Source: Aeromicrobium camelliae (lineage in GTDB: Bacteria > Actinomycetota > Actinomycetes > Propionibacteriales > Nocardioidaceae). Taken from it: DNA of 64,000 nucleotides. Below are positions 1 to 8,979 of this stretch, one piece after another. Under the pieces are notes generated by a model. That model did no database searches and was not told the DNA's origin. It saw only the letters and a program-made list of their open reading frames with translations. The position numbers were made by a program, and so were the translations under genes. Each line of letters opens with the position of its first letter. Within the stretch, counting starts at the first letter, position 1. The stretch lies in contig NZ_RQJX01000013.1 of assembly GCF_003850045.1 (NCBI RefSeq), forward strand, positions 23,057-87,056, given 5' to 3'.

Positions 1-569
1 GTGAGTGCGAGAGTCACCGGGATGACCTCGCGTTCCTGGAGCTCGTTACGGCTGGGCTGTTCCGTTCGCACCTCCACGCCGCCGACCGAGACAACACGGA
101 CGGAGCGAGCCACTGCCTGCGAGCTGGCCGGCCCTTCTTCGGGCTGCAGCACGGCGATGACGTCGACGAAGTCGCCGGGGGCCACTCGTCCGGCGATGCC
201 GGTCTTTGCATCGACGGTCAAAGCGACCTCGCGCTCGTTGTCGCCGAGCGACGAATTCGGCCGCAGCATGTCCGACCCGATGTAGGTGCCTTGTGCGATG
301 TTGAAGGCGGCGCGTCGTCCCACGATGTCGTCGATGTTCGTGACCGCGGCCTCGGGGAGATAGCGCCGCGGAATCTCGACTTCCTCCACGTCGTCGGACT
401 GGATCACCTGATACGCGTCGATGCCGTCTGCGACGGAGTACGCCGTCACCATGGGCGCGACCTTCGAGTTCACGCCGGAGACGTAGTTCGAGACGACGAA
501 GAACAAGACGATCGCCAGCAGCGCTGAACCGATCATGAGAAGAACGCCGGTGCGTTGGCGGGGGTTCAC
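1..569 (-). CDS. CpaB/RcpC-like SAF-domain pilus assembly protein (partial, 3' end cut by window)
   Basis: The frame opens with GTG at 569 and stays open to base 1, so the C-terminus is missing. About 189 codons are visible. Residues 7-25 form an N-terminal membrane anchor (TGVLLMIGSALLAIVLFFVV). The periplasmic part that follows looks like an SAF domain: an alternating VIQSDDVEEVEIPRRYLP stretch, then GRVAPGDFVDVIAVL. This is the layout of CpaB/RcpC proteins, which act at the outer face of Flp/Tad pilus machines or, in actinobacteria, of related secretion systems. The start overlaps the stop of the upstream zinc-ribbon gene by 4 bases (GTGA), so the two are translationally coupled. Family assignment is fairly secure; the pilus role is inferred from the family. 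Confidence 0.75.
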   Translation of the reverse strand, partial: MNPRQRTGVLLMIGSALLAIVLFFVVSNYVSGVNSKVAPMVTAYSVADGIDAYQVIQSDDVEEVEIPRRYLPEAAVTNIDDIVGRRAAFNIAQGTYIGSDMLRPNSSLGDNEREVALTVDAKTGIAGRVAPGDFVDVIAVLQPEEGPASSQAVARSVRVVSVGGVEVRTEQPSRNELQEREVIPVTLAL

Positions 570-1432
570 CAGGTGGCTCCTTGGTCGGGGGTCGCGAGGA
601 GAGGTTGATCGGTCGTCATCCCGCACCAGGGACAGACCGAGCGGGGATGGTGAGCGCCGCAGGCTGCGCACTCGACCGCGTGGGAGAGACGACGGTGGAT
701 GTCCGGCTCGAGGTCGGGTCGCACCGTCACGAATTCGACAACGCGCGATGAGCCGTGCGCGTCCACGACGTCGTGGAGCGGCTCACCGCGTTCGGCGGCA
801 CCGAGATTCAGGGAGCGCCGCACATCGTCGACGAGCCAGCTGATGTCGGTCGACGAGTGCACGAGTGTGTGGCCGGAGAAGTCCGCAGGTTCGGCGCCTC
901 GGGACTTGGCGCGTCGCGGTTGCGACTGCTTGGCGCGGCCTTGGGCGCGAGGTCCCGTCAGCGTCGTGACGTGCGGGTCCGGGGCGAACTCGACGAGGAA
1001 TCCGGCACCGGGGAGATAGGAACGCAGATGTTGGCCCATCGACGGGTTCACTGTCGCGAGCTTGCGCACCTGCGGCAGCCACGCCGCGATCCACGCTGCT
1101 TCGCGCAGGGAGTCGAGAGCGGCGACGCTCGACACGAGGTCGGGTTGAGCTGCCGCCCGCCGCCCGAGCTCGGCGAGAGTCAGGCTCGGGCCGGGGAGCG
1201 CTTCGACCGACGCCCGCAGGGAGGGAAAGCGGGTCGCGGCCAATGCGACCACCGATCGGGCATTGTCGAGATCGGCCTGCGTGCACAGCACGAGGACCGG
1301 TTCGTCAGACCAACGTCCCAAGAGCTGCTCCGCAGCCTCAGGATGCCGGATGTCCATGACGCCGAGGCCACCGACCTGCGACTCGAGCCCAAGATCCGGG
1401 CGTAACGAGGTGAGCGCAACGACGCCGGGCAT
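566..1432 (-). CDS. Hypothetical protein with C-terminal zinc ribbon
   Basis: About 288 residues. I chose ATG at 1432 because an AAAGGAG box lies 7 bases upstream; in-frame ATGs at 1438 and 1456 are possible but badly spaced. The N-terminal half resembles a Rossmann-like P-loop-free fold (PVLVLCTQADLDNARSVV, then ESLREAAWIAAWLPQ-type helices). The C-terminus carries a CxxC...CxxC knuckle (CAACGAHHPRSVCPWCG, about residues 262-278), a rubredoxin-type zinc ribbon. I do not recognise a named family. Its position directly upstream of, and overlapping, the CpaB-like gene suggests an accessory role in the same pilus or secretion operon. Confidence 0.65.
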   Translation of the reverse strand: MPGVVALTSLRPDLGLESQVGGLGVMDIRHPEAAEQLLGRWSDEPVLVLCTQADLDNARSVVALAATRFPSLRASVEALPGPSLTLAELGRRAAAQPDLVSSVAALDSLREAAWIAAWLPQVRKLATVNPSMGQHLRSYLPGAGFLVEFAPDPHVTTLTGPRAQGRAKQSQPRRAKSRGAEPADFSGHTLVHSSTDISWLVDDVRRSLNLGAAERGEPLHDVVDAHGSSRVVEFVTVRPDLEPDIHRRLSHAVECAACGAHHPRSVCPWCGMTTDQPLLATPDQGATW

Positions 1433-1528
1433 CGGCATGCTCCTTTCGACGAGCACATAGTCAGGAAAGGAACACCCCCGAAGCGTTCGTGAACCAACCC
1501 AAGGAGGAGCACCGATACACTGCGAGCC

Positions 1529-3409
1529 ATGACTTGGGGGACGTTCCGGGACGAAAGTACTACGGACTGGGGATCGAGGCGAAATCCAGCGCGCTTTTGT
1601 GGCGGTGTGATCGCCATCACGTTAGCCGTCTGTCTGCTGCCGGCGACGGCGTATGCCGAGCAGGAGTCAGGCGACGGTGATCCTGGCTCACTCGTCCTCG
1701 TTGTGGACGCCTCGGGTTCGATGGCGGAGCCCGACGGACGCGGAAGCACCCGCATGGAGGCAGCGAAGGCCAGCCTCAACCGGGTCATCGACGAACTGCC
1801 CGAGGAGGCGCGCGTCGGCCTGCGCGCCTACGGGGCCGAAATCTCCGACGGCGCGGGATCCTGCGAGGACAGCAACCTGCTGGCTCCAGTCGAAGAGCTC
1901 GATCGCGACGCCTTGAAGAGTGGCGTCGCAGCGTTGCAGCCGCTGGGCAACACCCCGATCGCCTACGCCCTCGAGCAGGCAGCCAACGACCTTCCCGATG
2001 AGGGCCCCCGCAGCATCGTCCTCGTCTCCGACGGGGAGGAGAACTGCAACGTCGATCCGTGCGAGATCGCCGGTCGTATCGTCGAGCGCGGCATCGACCT
2101 GCGCATCGACACCATCGGACTGCAGGTCGGCTCGAAGGCTCGCGAACAGCTTTCGTGCATCGCCAGCGCCGGTGGCGGCACCTACTACGACGTCGAGGAC
2201 ATCGGCGCTCTCCCCAACACCTTGGAGCGCTTGTCTGTTCGCGCGGCACGCGGATATGAAGCCGCTGGCCGGCCGATCGTCGGCGGATCGACGGCCGAGG
2301 ACGCGACCGCGATGGAGGACGGTCAGTGGCTTGACACCATCGACCGCTCGGCGACGAAGACATACGAACTGCCCGACCCCGCAGGCGGGGCGGTGTTCGT
2401 GAGTGCGACGATCCGGCCCACGATGAGGGGCTTGGCCGAGCGCGAACGCATCGAGCTGAGCGTGCTGGGTGAGGACGGTCAGCCCTGCACCATCCCGGTG
2501 AGCGCGGCGGCGATCGGCGCGTTTACCCGCAACACCCCGGTGACGGCCACGTCGATTCTGACCAGTGAGGACCTCACCGAGTGTGGAGGCGGCAACCCGA
2601 TCCTGTCGGTCGAAACGCCCGACACCGAAGAGAGCAAGGCGCTGGAGCTGCTGGTGGTGGAGGAGCCGGAGGTCACCGACCTCGAAGCGCTCCCCAAGGG
2701 CTCGAACTCCTACCAAGTCCCGCAGCTGCAGGCCGGGGGTTCTTCTGCGGAACCCATCGCTGGCACGCCCAGCTTCAGCGGCGCGCCTGAGCTCGAACCC
2801 GCCGTGACCTATTCCGACACCATCCTCACCGGCGAGGCGTTGTTCTACCGCATGCCGGTCGAGTGGGGTCAGCAAGGCGTGTGCGAGGCGACGTTCGACC
2901 AGAGCGGCACGGTGGCGGGCGCGCTGAAGGGTCCTGACCTGCTGGTCCGCGTCGATACCTACGGGTCCAATCGCGGGGCATTCTCGCCGGTCGACATCGA
3001 GGCGGCGAGCGCGTACTACGACGGGACGCAGGCGGTGACCCTGACCAACGCGACGCCCGAGGTCGCCTACCGTAATCGCGAGATCACTGGCGAGGTCGCG
3101 AACGCCTCGCTGGCTGGTGACTACTACTGCGCGGTCTTCGTCAATCGCAGCGCGGGCGACGCCGAGGAGACCGGCGAGATCCCGATCCGTGTGCGCGCCG
3201 AAGCGGTGGGCGACGTCGCGGGCGAGCCGGACTACGCGGAGCCGCCTGCGGCCGAGAACGCCGACGACGAGGCCTCGGACGATGCCGCTGCCGGTGGCTC
3301 CACGTGGTGGTGGATTCTGGGCGCGGTCGTCGTGGTCGCCGCCGCGGCCGGTGGCCTGCTGTGGACGCGTCGTCGCAAAGACACGGGAGCCGATCAGAGC
3401 GCGGTCTGA
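1529..3409 (+). CDS. Secreted, membrane-anchored von Willebrand factor A domain protein
   Basis: 626 residues. A signal peptide ends near residue 43 (LPATAYA/EQ). A vWA domain begins at once with the metal-ion-dependent adhesion motif DASGS (residues 60-64), the later NTPIAYAL threonine and the SDGEENC aspartate, so the MIDAS looks complete. A long extracytoplasmic beta-rich region follows, then an acidic Asp/Glu/Ala-rich stalk and a C-terminal membrane helix (WWWILGAVVVVAAAAG) ending in Arg/Lys, giving a cell-surface topology. A TACACT -10-like box lies 9 bases before the ATG, so the mRNA may be leaderless; an AAGGAGGAG at 1500-1508 is too far away to serve this start. The ligand is unknown. 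Confidence 0.8.
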   Translation: MTWGTFRDESTTDWGSRRNPARFCGGVIAITLAVCLLPATAYAEQESGDGDPGSLVLVVDASGSMAEPDGRGSTRMEAAKASLNRVIDELPEEARVGLRAYGAEISDGAGSCEDSNLLAPVEELDRDALKSGVAALQPLGNTPIAYALEQAANDLPDEGPRSIVLVSDGEENCNVDPCEIAGRIVERGIDLRIDTIGLQVGSKAREQLSCIASAGGGTYYDVEDIGALPNTLERLSVRAARGYEAAGRPIVGGSTAEDATAMEDGQWLDTIDRSATKTYELPDPAGGAVFVSATIRPTMRGLAERERIELSVLGEDGQPCTIPVSAAAIGAFTRNTPVTATSILTSEDLTECGGGNPILSVETPDTEESKALELLVVEEPEVTDLEALPKGSNSYQVPQLQAGGSSAEPIAGTPSFSGAPELEPAVTYSDTILTGEALFYRMPVEWGQQGVCEATFDQSGTVAGALKGPDLLVRVDTYGSNRGAFSPVDIEAASAYYDGTQAVTLTNATPEVAYRNREITGEVANASLAGDYYCAVFVNRSAGDAEETGEIPIRVRAEAVGDVAGEPDYAEPPAAENADDEASDDAAAGGSTWWWILGAVVVVAAAAGGLLWTRRRKDTGADQSAV

Positions 3410-3506
3410 TCGCTGCGACAGGGAGCGCGCGCTACTCGCTAGTCACTTACTGTGAGATGCGCGGTACAGTCGCGTCGATCACACCTGTCACCCGAGGAGG
3501 ATCCGC

Positions 3507-4700
3507 ATGGGTCGTCTAGTCCGCACCGAAGGCCTGACCGAAGAGCAGGAAGAGATTCTCAAGGTCGTACGCCAGTTCGTCGAGAAGGAGATCCTCCCTG
3601 TCGCGACCGAGTTGGAGCACGCCGACGAGTACCCGACCGACATCGTCGAGGGTCTCAAGGAGCTCGGGATCTTCGGGCTGATGATCCCCGAGGAGTACGG
3701 CGGACTGGGGGAGTCGCTGCTGACCTACGCCCTCGTGGTCGAGGAGATCGCGCGTGGCTGGATGAGCGTCTCCGGCGTCATCAACACCCACTTCATCGTC
3801 GCCTACATGCTCAAGCAGCACGGCACGGAGGAGCAGAAGCAGAAGTACCTCCCGCGGATGGCCACGGGCGAGGTGCGCGGCGCGTTCAGCATGTCCGAGC
3901 CCTCGCTGGGATCGGACGTCTCGGCGGTCTCGACCAAGGCGACCAAGCTCGATGACGGCTCCTACGAGATCACCGGTCAGAAGATGTGGCTGACCAACGG
4001 CGGCTCGGCCAATCTCGTCGCGGTGCTGTGCAAGACCGACGAGGGCCAGGACTCGGTCTACAAGAACATGACGACGTTCCTCGTCGAGAAGGAGCCCGGC
4101 TTCGGTGAGACCGCTCAGGGCGTCACCATCCCGGGCAAGATCGACAAGATGGGCTACAAGGGCATCGACACGACCGAGATGATCCTGGAGAAGCACAAGA
4201 TCGGTGCGGACCAGATCCTCGGCGGCGAGTCCGGCAAGGGCTTCTACCAGATGATGGACGGGGTCGAGGTGGGCCGCGTCAACGTGGGTGCGCGCGCCGT
4301 CGGCATCGCCAACCGCGCCTTCGAGCTCGGCATCGCCTACGCGCAGCAGCGGGAGACGTTCGGCAAGCCGATCGCACAGCACCAGGCGATCTTGTTCCGC
4401 CTGGCCGAGATGGCCACCAAGGTCGAGGCGGCGCATGCGATGGTCGTCCGCGCGGCGCGGCAGAAGGATGCCGGCAAGCGCAACGACGTCGAGGCCGGCA
4501 TGGCGAAGATGCTCGCGAGCGAGTACTGCAACGAGGTCGTCGAGGCGTCGTTCCGCATTCACGGCGGATACGGCTACTCCAAGGAGTACGAGATCGAGCG
4601 TCTGTACCGCGAGTCGGCGTTCATGCTGATCGGCGAGGGCACCTCCGACATCCAGAAGATGATCATCGGTCGCGCCCTCCTCAAGGATTACGCGATCTGA
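3507..4700 (+). CDS. Acyl-CoA dehydrogenase
   Basis: 397 residues, the normal length for the family. FAD-dependent alpha,beta-dehydrogenation of an acyl-CoA thioester. The signature AFSMSEPSLGSDVSAVSTKA (about residues 130-150) is the family FAD/substrate loop. The C-terminal block IHGGYGYSKEYEIERLYRE followed by IGEGTSDIQKMIIGR is the second signature. The start is secure: GAGGAGG lies 6-7 bases upstream of ATG. The gene is monocistronic, ending at a strong convergent hairpin. Chain-length specificity cannot be read from sequence; branched/short-chain or glutaryl-CoA-like substrates are all possible. Confidence 0.9.
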   Translation: MGRLVRTEGLTEEQEEILKVVRQFVEKEILPVATELEHADEYPTDIVEGLKELGIFGLMIPEEYGGLGESLLTYALVVEEIARGWMSVSGVINTHFIVAYMLKQHGTEEQKQKYLPRMATGEVRGAFSMSEPSLGSDVSAVSTKATKLDDGSYEITGQKMWLTNGGSANLVAVLCKTDEGQDSVYKNMTTFLVEKEPGFGETAQGVTIPGKIDKMGYKGIDTTEMILEKHKIGADQILGGESGKGFYQMMDGVEVGRVNVGARAVGIANRAFELGIAYAQQRETFGKPIAQHQAILFRLAEMATKVEAAHAMVVRAARQKDAGKRNDVEAGMAKMLASEYCNEVVEASFRIHGGYGYSKEYEIERLYRESAFMLIGEGTSDIQKMIIGRALLKDYAI

Positions 4701-4718
4701 TCCGCACCACTCGAGGCC

Positions 4719-4752
4719 AGACGTCCCGAGGGCTCCAGCCCTCGGGACGTCT
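4719..4752. terminator. Bidirectional intrinsic terminator
   Basis: A perfect 14-bp inverted repeat (AGACGTCCCGAGGG at 4719-4732, complement at 4739-4752) with a 6-base loop sits between the convergent acyl-CoA dehydrogenase and choice-of-anchor I genes. It lacks a strong U tract, as is usual for high-GC actinobacteria. Confidence 0.75.
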
Positions 4753-4767
4753 GACGATCGAGGAAGG

Positions 4768-6693
4768 TCAGCTGCGGAGCCGGCGGGCCAGCACGGTGCC
4801 GCCACCGGCGGCGAGCAGTGCTGCGCCGAGGGCGAACCACCACGGCGACACGTCGGCGCCGGCGTCCGGCAGTTCGCCGGACACGCGGCGAGCCGTCTCC
4901 GCAGCCTCGTGGGCCGGCGGAGGCGTCGATGCGCCGACCCCCGGCGTCGGCTCGGGGCTCGGACCCGGAGCCGGCTCGGGTTCGGGTGCCGGCTCGCTTC
5001 CGGCCGCACCCACGATGAAGAACGTCGTCGAGCCGGACACCTCGTTGCCGGTGATGAGCAAAGGTTCGCCCGTCGGCGAGGCCTCCTCCGGAACGAAGGC
5101 CAGGCCTTCGGGGCCGAGGTCCCCGGCGCGCCGCAGCACGTCGGCCGGGTCGCCGCCGGCGTCGATCTCGTCCTCCGCCGACACGGCGAAGTCGCGGTTG
5201 TTCGCATAGCTGACGAAGCTGGGGCCCTGCGGATCGGTGATGTCGTAGACGACGATGCCGCCCACACGCTCGAGGCCGATGAACGCGTACGTGCGGTCGC
5301 CGACCTGTCCGATGGCGAGGTTCTCCGGCTCCGGGCCCTTGTCGTCGCTGCGTCCGTCGAAGTTCGACTCGCTGTGGTTCGAGTTGAAGAACTCCGGCAC
5401 CGCATCGGCGAGGATCCGCTCGAACTCCTCACCGGAGTCGTAGACCTGAGTGCCGTCGGTGGTCCAGATGGAGAACGAGCGCCCGCCGAAGGCGTAGAGC
5501 TGCTCGTAGCAGGAGCCGTCGGCGCGCAGGCCGTTCGCGAGGCTCACGTTGAGACGGCCGAGTTCGGCGTCGCCGGTGAGCGCCGCGGCGGGGCTGTCGG
5601 TACAGATCGGAGGGATCCCGTCAGCGCCGAGGTCCTTGACCCGCACGCCCTCCGCGTAGTCGCCCCATTCGCGCGCGTCGCCCTCGTTCGCGGTCACGAG
5701 GTAGGTCTGACCGCCGGCCTCGTAGGCGCTGATGCCATCGGGCTGGTAGATGCCGCGCACGGGCTGCGGGGCGATCGCGATGGTGCCGTCGCGATCGGAG
5801 GGGTCGAAGCCCTGGCCCGGATGGCTGTGGTCCTTGAACCCGAGCGGCCAGATGTCGGTGACCGTGGCACTCGCGAGATCGACCACCGCGACGGCGTTGT
5901 TCTCCTGCAGGGTCACGTAGGCCGTCGTGCTGTTGGCGTCCACCGTGACGTACTCCGGCTCCAGGTTCGCCGAGATCGGGAACGCGGTGTTCACCTCAGG
6001 GCCGACGACACGGACGTCTTCCGGCAGGGTGCGCGTGCCGCCGGCCTCCCAGTCGTGGAAGGTCGCCGTGCGCACGGCCTCCTGGGCCGGCGCCGCGACA
6101 CCGCTGGGCAGGCTGACGACCGAGACGGAGCCCTCCGGGTCGAGGCTGTAGTCGTCGGCCGGCTCGGCCTCGTTCGCGGAGATGGCGAGGCGGCCGTCGG
6201 GGGACAGGCTCACCATGTCCGGTTGCGTGCCGACCTGTACGGCACCGAGCACACTCAGCGAGTTCGCGTCGGCGAAGAGCAGCCAGCCCGGATCCGTCTT
6301 CGTGGGGGCCTCGATCGCCGCGACCACGAGCCCGTCGGGGCGCACGGACAGCGAGTTGACGACGGCGCCGGCCGGGAGCGTGCCGCCGGCCCACGAGGTC
6401 CCCGCGGCCGCGATGGTGCCGATCGCGGCCGGAGTGCTGGGGTCGGCGCTGTCGAGAACGTCGATCACGCCGGACTGTGCGTTGACGACGAACGTGCGCT
6501 TCGTCGTGGCATGGAAGGCGACGATCTCGGCGGCGCTCTCATCGAACTGCCCGGTGTGATGAGTGCCGATCGGTGTCAGGGTGACGGCCGATGCGGCCGG
6601 ATCGGGAAACTGGACCGCCGCTGCCGAGACGCTGGCGAAACCGAGCGCTGCGATGCAACCGACGGCGGTGAGGGTGGGGAGACGAAGGTTCAC
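4768..6693 (-). CDS. Choice-of-anchor I domain surface protein (phytase/esterase-like beta-propeller)
   Basis: 641 residues. A signal peptide (LPTLTAVGCIAALGFASVSAAA) is followed by a long propeller-type domain typical of choice-of-anchor I proteins. Visible repeats include FVVNAQSGVIDVLDSADPS, SLSPDGRLAISANEAEP and YLVTANEGDAREWGDY, then NLAIGQVGDRTYAFIGLER. These resemble the esterase-like-of-phytase and alkaline-phosphatase-associated repeats. After a Pro/Glu-rich spacer the tail has LPDAG, a hydrophobic helix and RRLRS, a sortase-like or membrane-anchoring signal. It should sit on the cell surface. Enzymatic activity, perhaps on phosphate esters, is only a family-level guess. It diverges from the YflT-like gene. 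Confidence 0.8.
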   Translation of the reverse strand: MNLRLPTLTAVGCIAALGFASVSAAAVQFPDPAASAVTLTPIGTHHTGQFDESAAEIVAFHATTKRTFVVNAQSGVIDVLDSADPSTPAAIGTIAAAGTSWAGGTLPAGAVVNSLSVRPDGLVVAAIEAPTKTDPGWLLFADANSLSVLGAVQVGTQPDMVSLSPDGRLAISANEAEPADDYSLDPEGSVSVVSLPSGVAAPAQEAVRTATFHDWEAGGTRTLPEDVRVVGPEVNTAFPISANLEPEYVTVDANSTTAYVTLQENNAVAVVDLASATVTDIWPLGFKDHSHPGQGFDPSDRDGTIAIAPQPVRGIYQPDGISAYEAGGQTYLVTANEGDAREWGDYAEGVRVKDLGADGIPPICTDSPAAALTGDAELGRLNVSLANGLRADGSCYEQLYAFGGRSFSIWTTDGTQVYDSGEEFERILADAVPEFFNSNHSESNFDGRSDDKGPEPENLAIGQVGDRTYAFIGLERVGGIVVYDITDPQGPSFVSYANNRDFAVSAEDEIDAGGDPADVLRRAGDLGPEGLAFVPEEASPTGEPLLITGNEVSGSTTFFIVGAAGSEPAPEPEPAPGPSPEPTPGVGASTPPPAHEAAETARRVSGELPDAGADVSPWWFALGAALLAAGGGTVLARRLRS

Positions 6694-6790
6694 GCGAGGA
6701 CGCTAGGACGACCCGGCGACCGTGCGGTGTCTGGCGGGTGAACGATTTTCGTCCCGCGTGAAGGCCGCTGTCGAGGTCTACGCTGGACAC

Positions 6791-7267
6791 ATGGCTCAGA
6801 TCTTCTCCCTGGAATACCCGCAGTCGCTCGGCCTGTACGACGACTACGAGGAGGCTCAGCGGGTGGTCGACTACCTCTCAGATCAGGAGTTCCCCGTCGA
6901 GAACGTCCTCATCGTCGGCACCGACCTCAAGCAGGTGGAGCGGGTGACGGGGCGCTTGACCTGGGGTCGGGTGATCCTCAGCGGTATCGCCAGCGGCGCC
7001 TGGTTCGGCCTGTTGATCGGCTTGCTGCTCGGGATCTTCGCAGCCGAGGGACAGTGGCTCAGCGCCGTGCTCACCGGTCTCGTGCTGGGCATCGTCTGGG
7101 GCGGCATCCTGTCCGCGGTCTTCTACGGCCTCCAGCGGGGACAGCGCGACTTCTCGAGCGTGAAGACGATCCTTCCGGGCAAGTTCGAGATCCTCGTCGA
7201 ACACAAGCACCTTGCTCGCGGTCAGGAGCTCCTCGCGCACCGACCCGGTGCCGGCGCGACGTTCTGA
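6791..7267 (+). CDS. General stress protein 17M-like (YflT domain) membrane protein
   Basis: 158 residues. The N-terminal region (YDDYEEAQRVVDYLSDQEFPVENVLIVGTDL) is the YflT/heat-induced stress protein fold. It is followed by two glycine-rich membrane helices (SGIASGAWFGLLIGLLLGIF and LTGLVLGIVWGGILSAVFYG). The C-terminus FEILVEHKHLARGQELL returns to a ferredoxin-like strand-helix pattern. A TACGCT -10 box about 6 bases before ATG suggests a leaderless transcript. Related actinobacterial proteins are annotated as general stress proteins; no biochemical activity is known to me. Confidence 0.8.
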   Translation: MAQIFSLEYPQSLGLYDDYEEAQRVVDYLSDQEFPVENVLIVGTDLKQVERVTGRLTWGRVILSGIASGAWFGLLIGLLLGIFAAEGQWLSAVLTGLVLGIVWGGILSAVFYGLQRGQRDFSSVKTILPGKFEILVEHKHLARGQELLAHRPGAGATF

Positions 7268-7349
7268 ATCTCGCGACCCGGGGGTGACGCCCTCCGCGGC
7301 CGGTGGTGCGACATGATGAGTGTCGTATGTCACCGAGCGTGAGGATGTC

Positions 7350-8384
7350 ATGAGCAAGACGAACCCGGGCAACTTCTTCGAGGACTTCACCGTCGGTCAG
7401 GTGATCGAGCACGCCACCCCCCGCACGGTCACCGAGGGTGACCGCGCGGTCTACGGCGCCCTGTATCCGACCCGCTTCGCCGTGCCGTCGTCCGCGGAGT
7501 TCGCCGCGTCCGTGGGACTGTCGCCGGCGCCCGTCGAGGAGCTGATCGCCTTCCACATCGCCTTCGGCAAGACCGTCCCGGATATCTCGCTCAATGCCGT
7601 CGCGAACCTCGGATACGCCGAATGCCGGTTCCACCAGCCGGTCGTGCCCGGCGACACGCTCGCCACCCGCTCGGAGGTCATCGGCCTCAAGCAGAACTCC
7701 AACGGCAAGAGCGGTGTCGTGTACGTCCGCTCCACCGCGACGAATCAGCGCGGTGAGGTCGCCCTGGACTGGGCACGGTGGGTCATGGTGCGGAAGCGCG
7801 ACGTCGAGGCGGCAGCTCCCGAGACCGTGGTGCCGGAGCTCGCCTCCGTCGTCGCGGTCGAGGACCTGGTGATCCCGAAGGGGCTCGATTTCTCCGACTA
7901 CGACACGGCCGCGGCCGGTGAGCCGCATCGCTGGGACGACTACGCCGTCGGTGAGCGGATCGACCACGTCGACGGCGTGACGCTCACCGATGCCGAACAC
8001 ATGATGGCGACCCGGCTGTGGCAGAACACGGCGAAGGTGCACTTCAACGTCGAGGCGCGCCCGGACGGCACCCGCCTCATCTACGGCGGCCACATCATCT
8101 CGATGGCCCGCGCCTTGTCGTTCAACGGTCTGGCGAACGCTCAGCTCATCGCCGCGATCAACGCCGGGGCACACGCGGCTCCGGCGTTCGCGGGCGACAC
8201 GGTGTACGCCTGGTCGGAGGTGCTCGACAAGGCGGACACCCCGGCTCCCGGCGTCGGCGCGCTGCGGCTGCGACTCGTCGCCACGAAGGGACACGACCCG
8301 TCCATGACGTTGCGGGGTGAGGACGGCACGTACGCCGCGCAGGTCCTGCTCGATCTCGACTACTGGGCGCTGATCCCCCAGTGA
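7350..8384 (+). CDS. MaoC-family double hot-dog hydratase, mesaconyl-CoA hydratase-like
   Basis: 344 residues from ATG 7350, which has GTGAGGA 6 bases upstream; an in-frame ATG at 7320 has no ribosome site. Two tandem hot-dog domains are visible, the first containing FHIAFGKTVPDISLNAVANL and the pocket segment PVVPGDTL, the second YGGHIISMARALSFNGLANAQ. This double architecture with the GNFFEDF...VTEGD start and VRSTATNQRGEV..DWARWVMVRKR block fits beta-methylmalyl-CoA dehydratase/mesaconyl-CoA hydratase (Mch) and its relatives, which interconvert mesaconyl-CoA and methylmalyl-CoA. The physiological pathway here is not shown by neighbours. The next gene overlaps by 4 bases. Confidence 0.8.
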   Translation: MSKTNPGNFFEDFTVGQVIEHATPRTVTEGDRAVYGALYPTRFAVPSSAEFAASVGLSPAPVEELIAFHIAFGKTVPDISLNAVANLGYAECRFHQPVVPGDTLATRSEVIGLKQNSNGKSGVVYVRSTATNQRGEVALDWARWVMVRKRDVEAAAPETVVPELASVVAVEDLVIPKGLDFSDYDTAAAGEPHRWDDYAVGERIDHVDGVTLTDAEHMMATRLWQNTAKVHFNVEARPDGTRLIYGGHIISMARALSFNGLANAQLIAAINAGAHAAPAFAGDTVYAWSEVLDKADTPAPGVGALRLRLVATKGHDPSMTLRGEDGTYAAQVLLDLDYWALIPQ

Positions 8385-8956
8385 GCGAACACGCTCCCGA
8401 ACTGTGGCTCGCCCGGCACGGCGAGACCGAGTGGAGCAAGGCGTGGCGGCACACGTCGTTCACCGACCTGCCGCTCACGGACGTGGGGGAGCAGCAGGCC
8501 GCCAAGCTCCGGCCGCTGCTCGCGGACGTCGCGTTCGATCGCGTGCTGTCGAGTCCGCGGCTGCGGGCACGCCGCACGGCCGAACTCGCCGGGTTCGCCG
8601 ATCCGCAGGTTGATGAGGACCTCGTGGAGTGGGATTACGGCGACTACGAGGGGCTGACGACCGAGACGATCCGTGAGAGCGTCCCCGGCTGGACGGTCTG
8701 GACGCATCCGTCCCCCGGAGGTGAGACGGCCGAGCAACTGACGGAGCGGCTCGACCGGGTCGTCGCTCGAGTTCAGCAGGGCGGACGGACGCTCGTCTTC
8801 GGGCACGGTCACAGCCTCCGCGCGCTCACGGCGCGCTGGCTCGGGCTCGGTGTGGAGCACGGACGATCGTTCCTGCTCGACACCGGCACCTACTCCGTCC
8901 TCGGCGAGGATCGGGGGACGCCGGTCGTGACGCGGTGGAACGTCGCGAGTTGGTGA
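8381..8956 (+). CDS. Histidine phosphatase family protein
   Basis: 191 residues. The phosphohistidine motif LARHGETEWS lies at residues 9-18 and the second catalytic histidine in GHGHSLRAL near residue 145, with the acid VEWDYGDYEGLT between. This is the phosphoglycerate-mutase-like branch usually encoding broad sugar-phosphate phosphatases rather than cofactor-dependent mutase. GTG start overlaps the MaoC stop (GTGA), so it is translationally coupled. Substrate unknown. Confidence 0.85.
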   Translation: MSEHAPELWLARHGETEWSKAWRHTSFTDLPLTDVGEQQAAKLRPLLADVAFDRVLSSPRLRARRTAELAGFADPQVDEDLVEWDYGDYEGLTTETIRESVPGWTVWTHPSPGGETAEQLTERLDRVVARVQQGGRTLVFGHGHSLRALTARWLGLGVEHGRSFLLDTGTYSVLGEDRGTPVVTRWNVASW

Positions 8957-8979
8957 GCGTTCGGCGCTAGCCTGAGCAC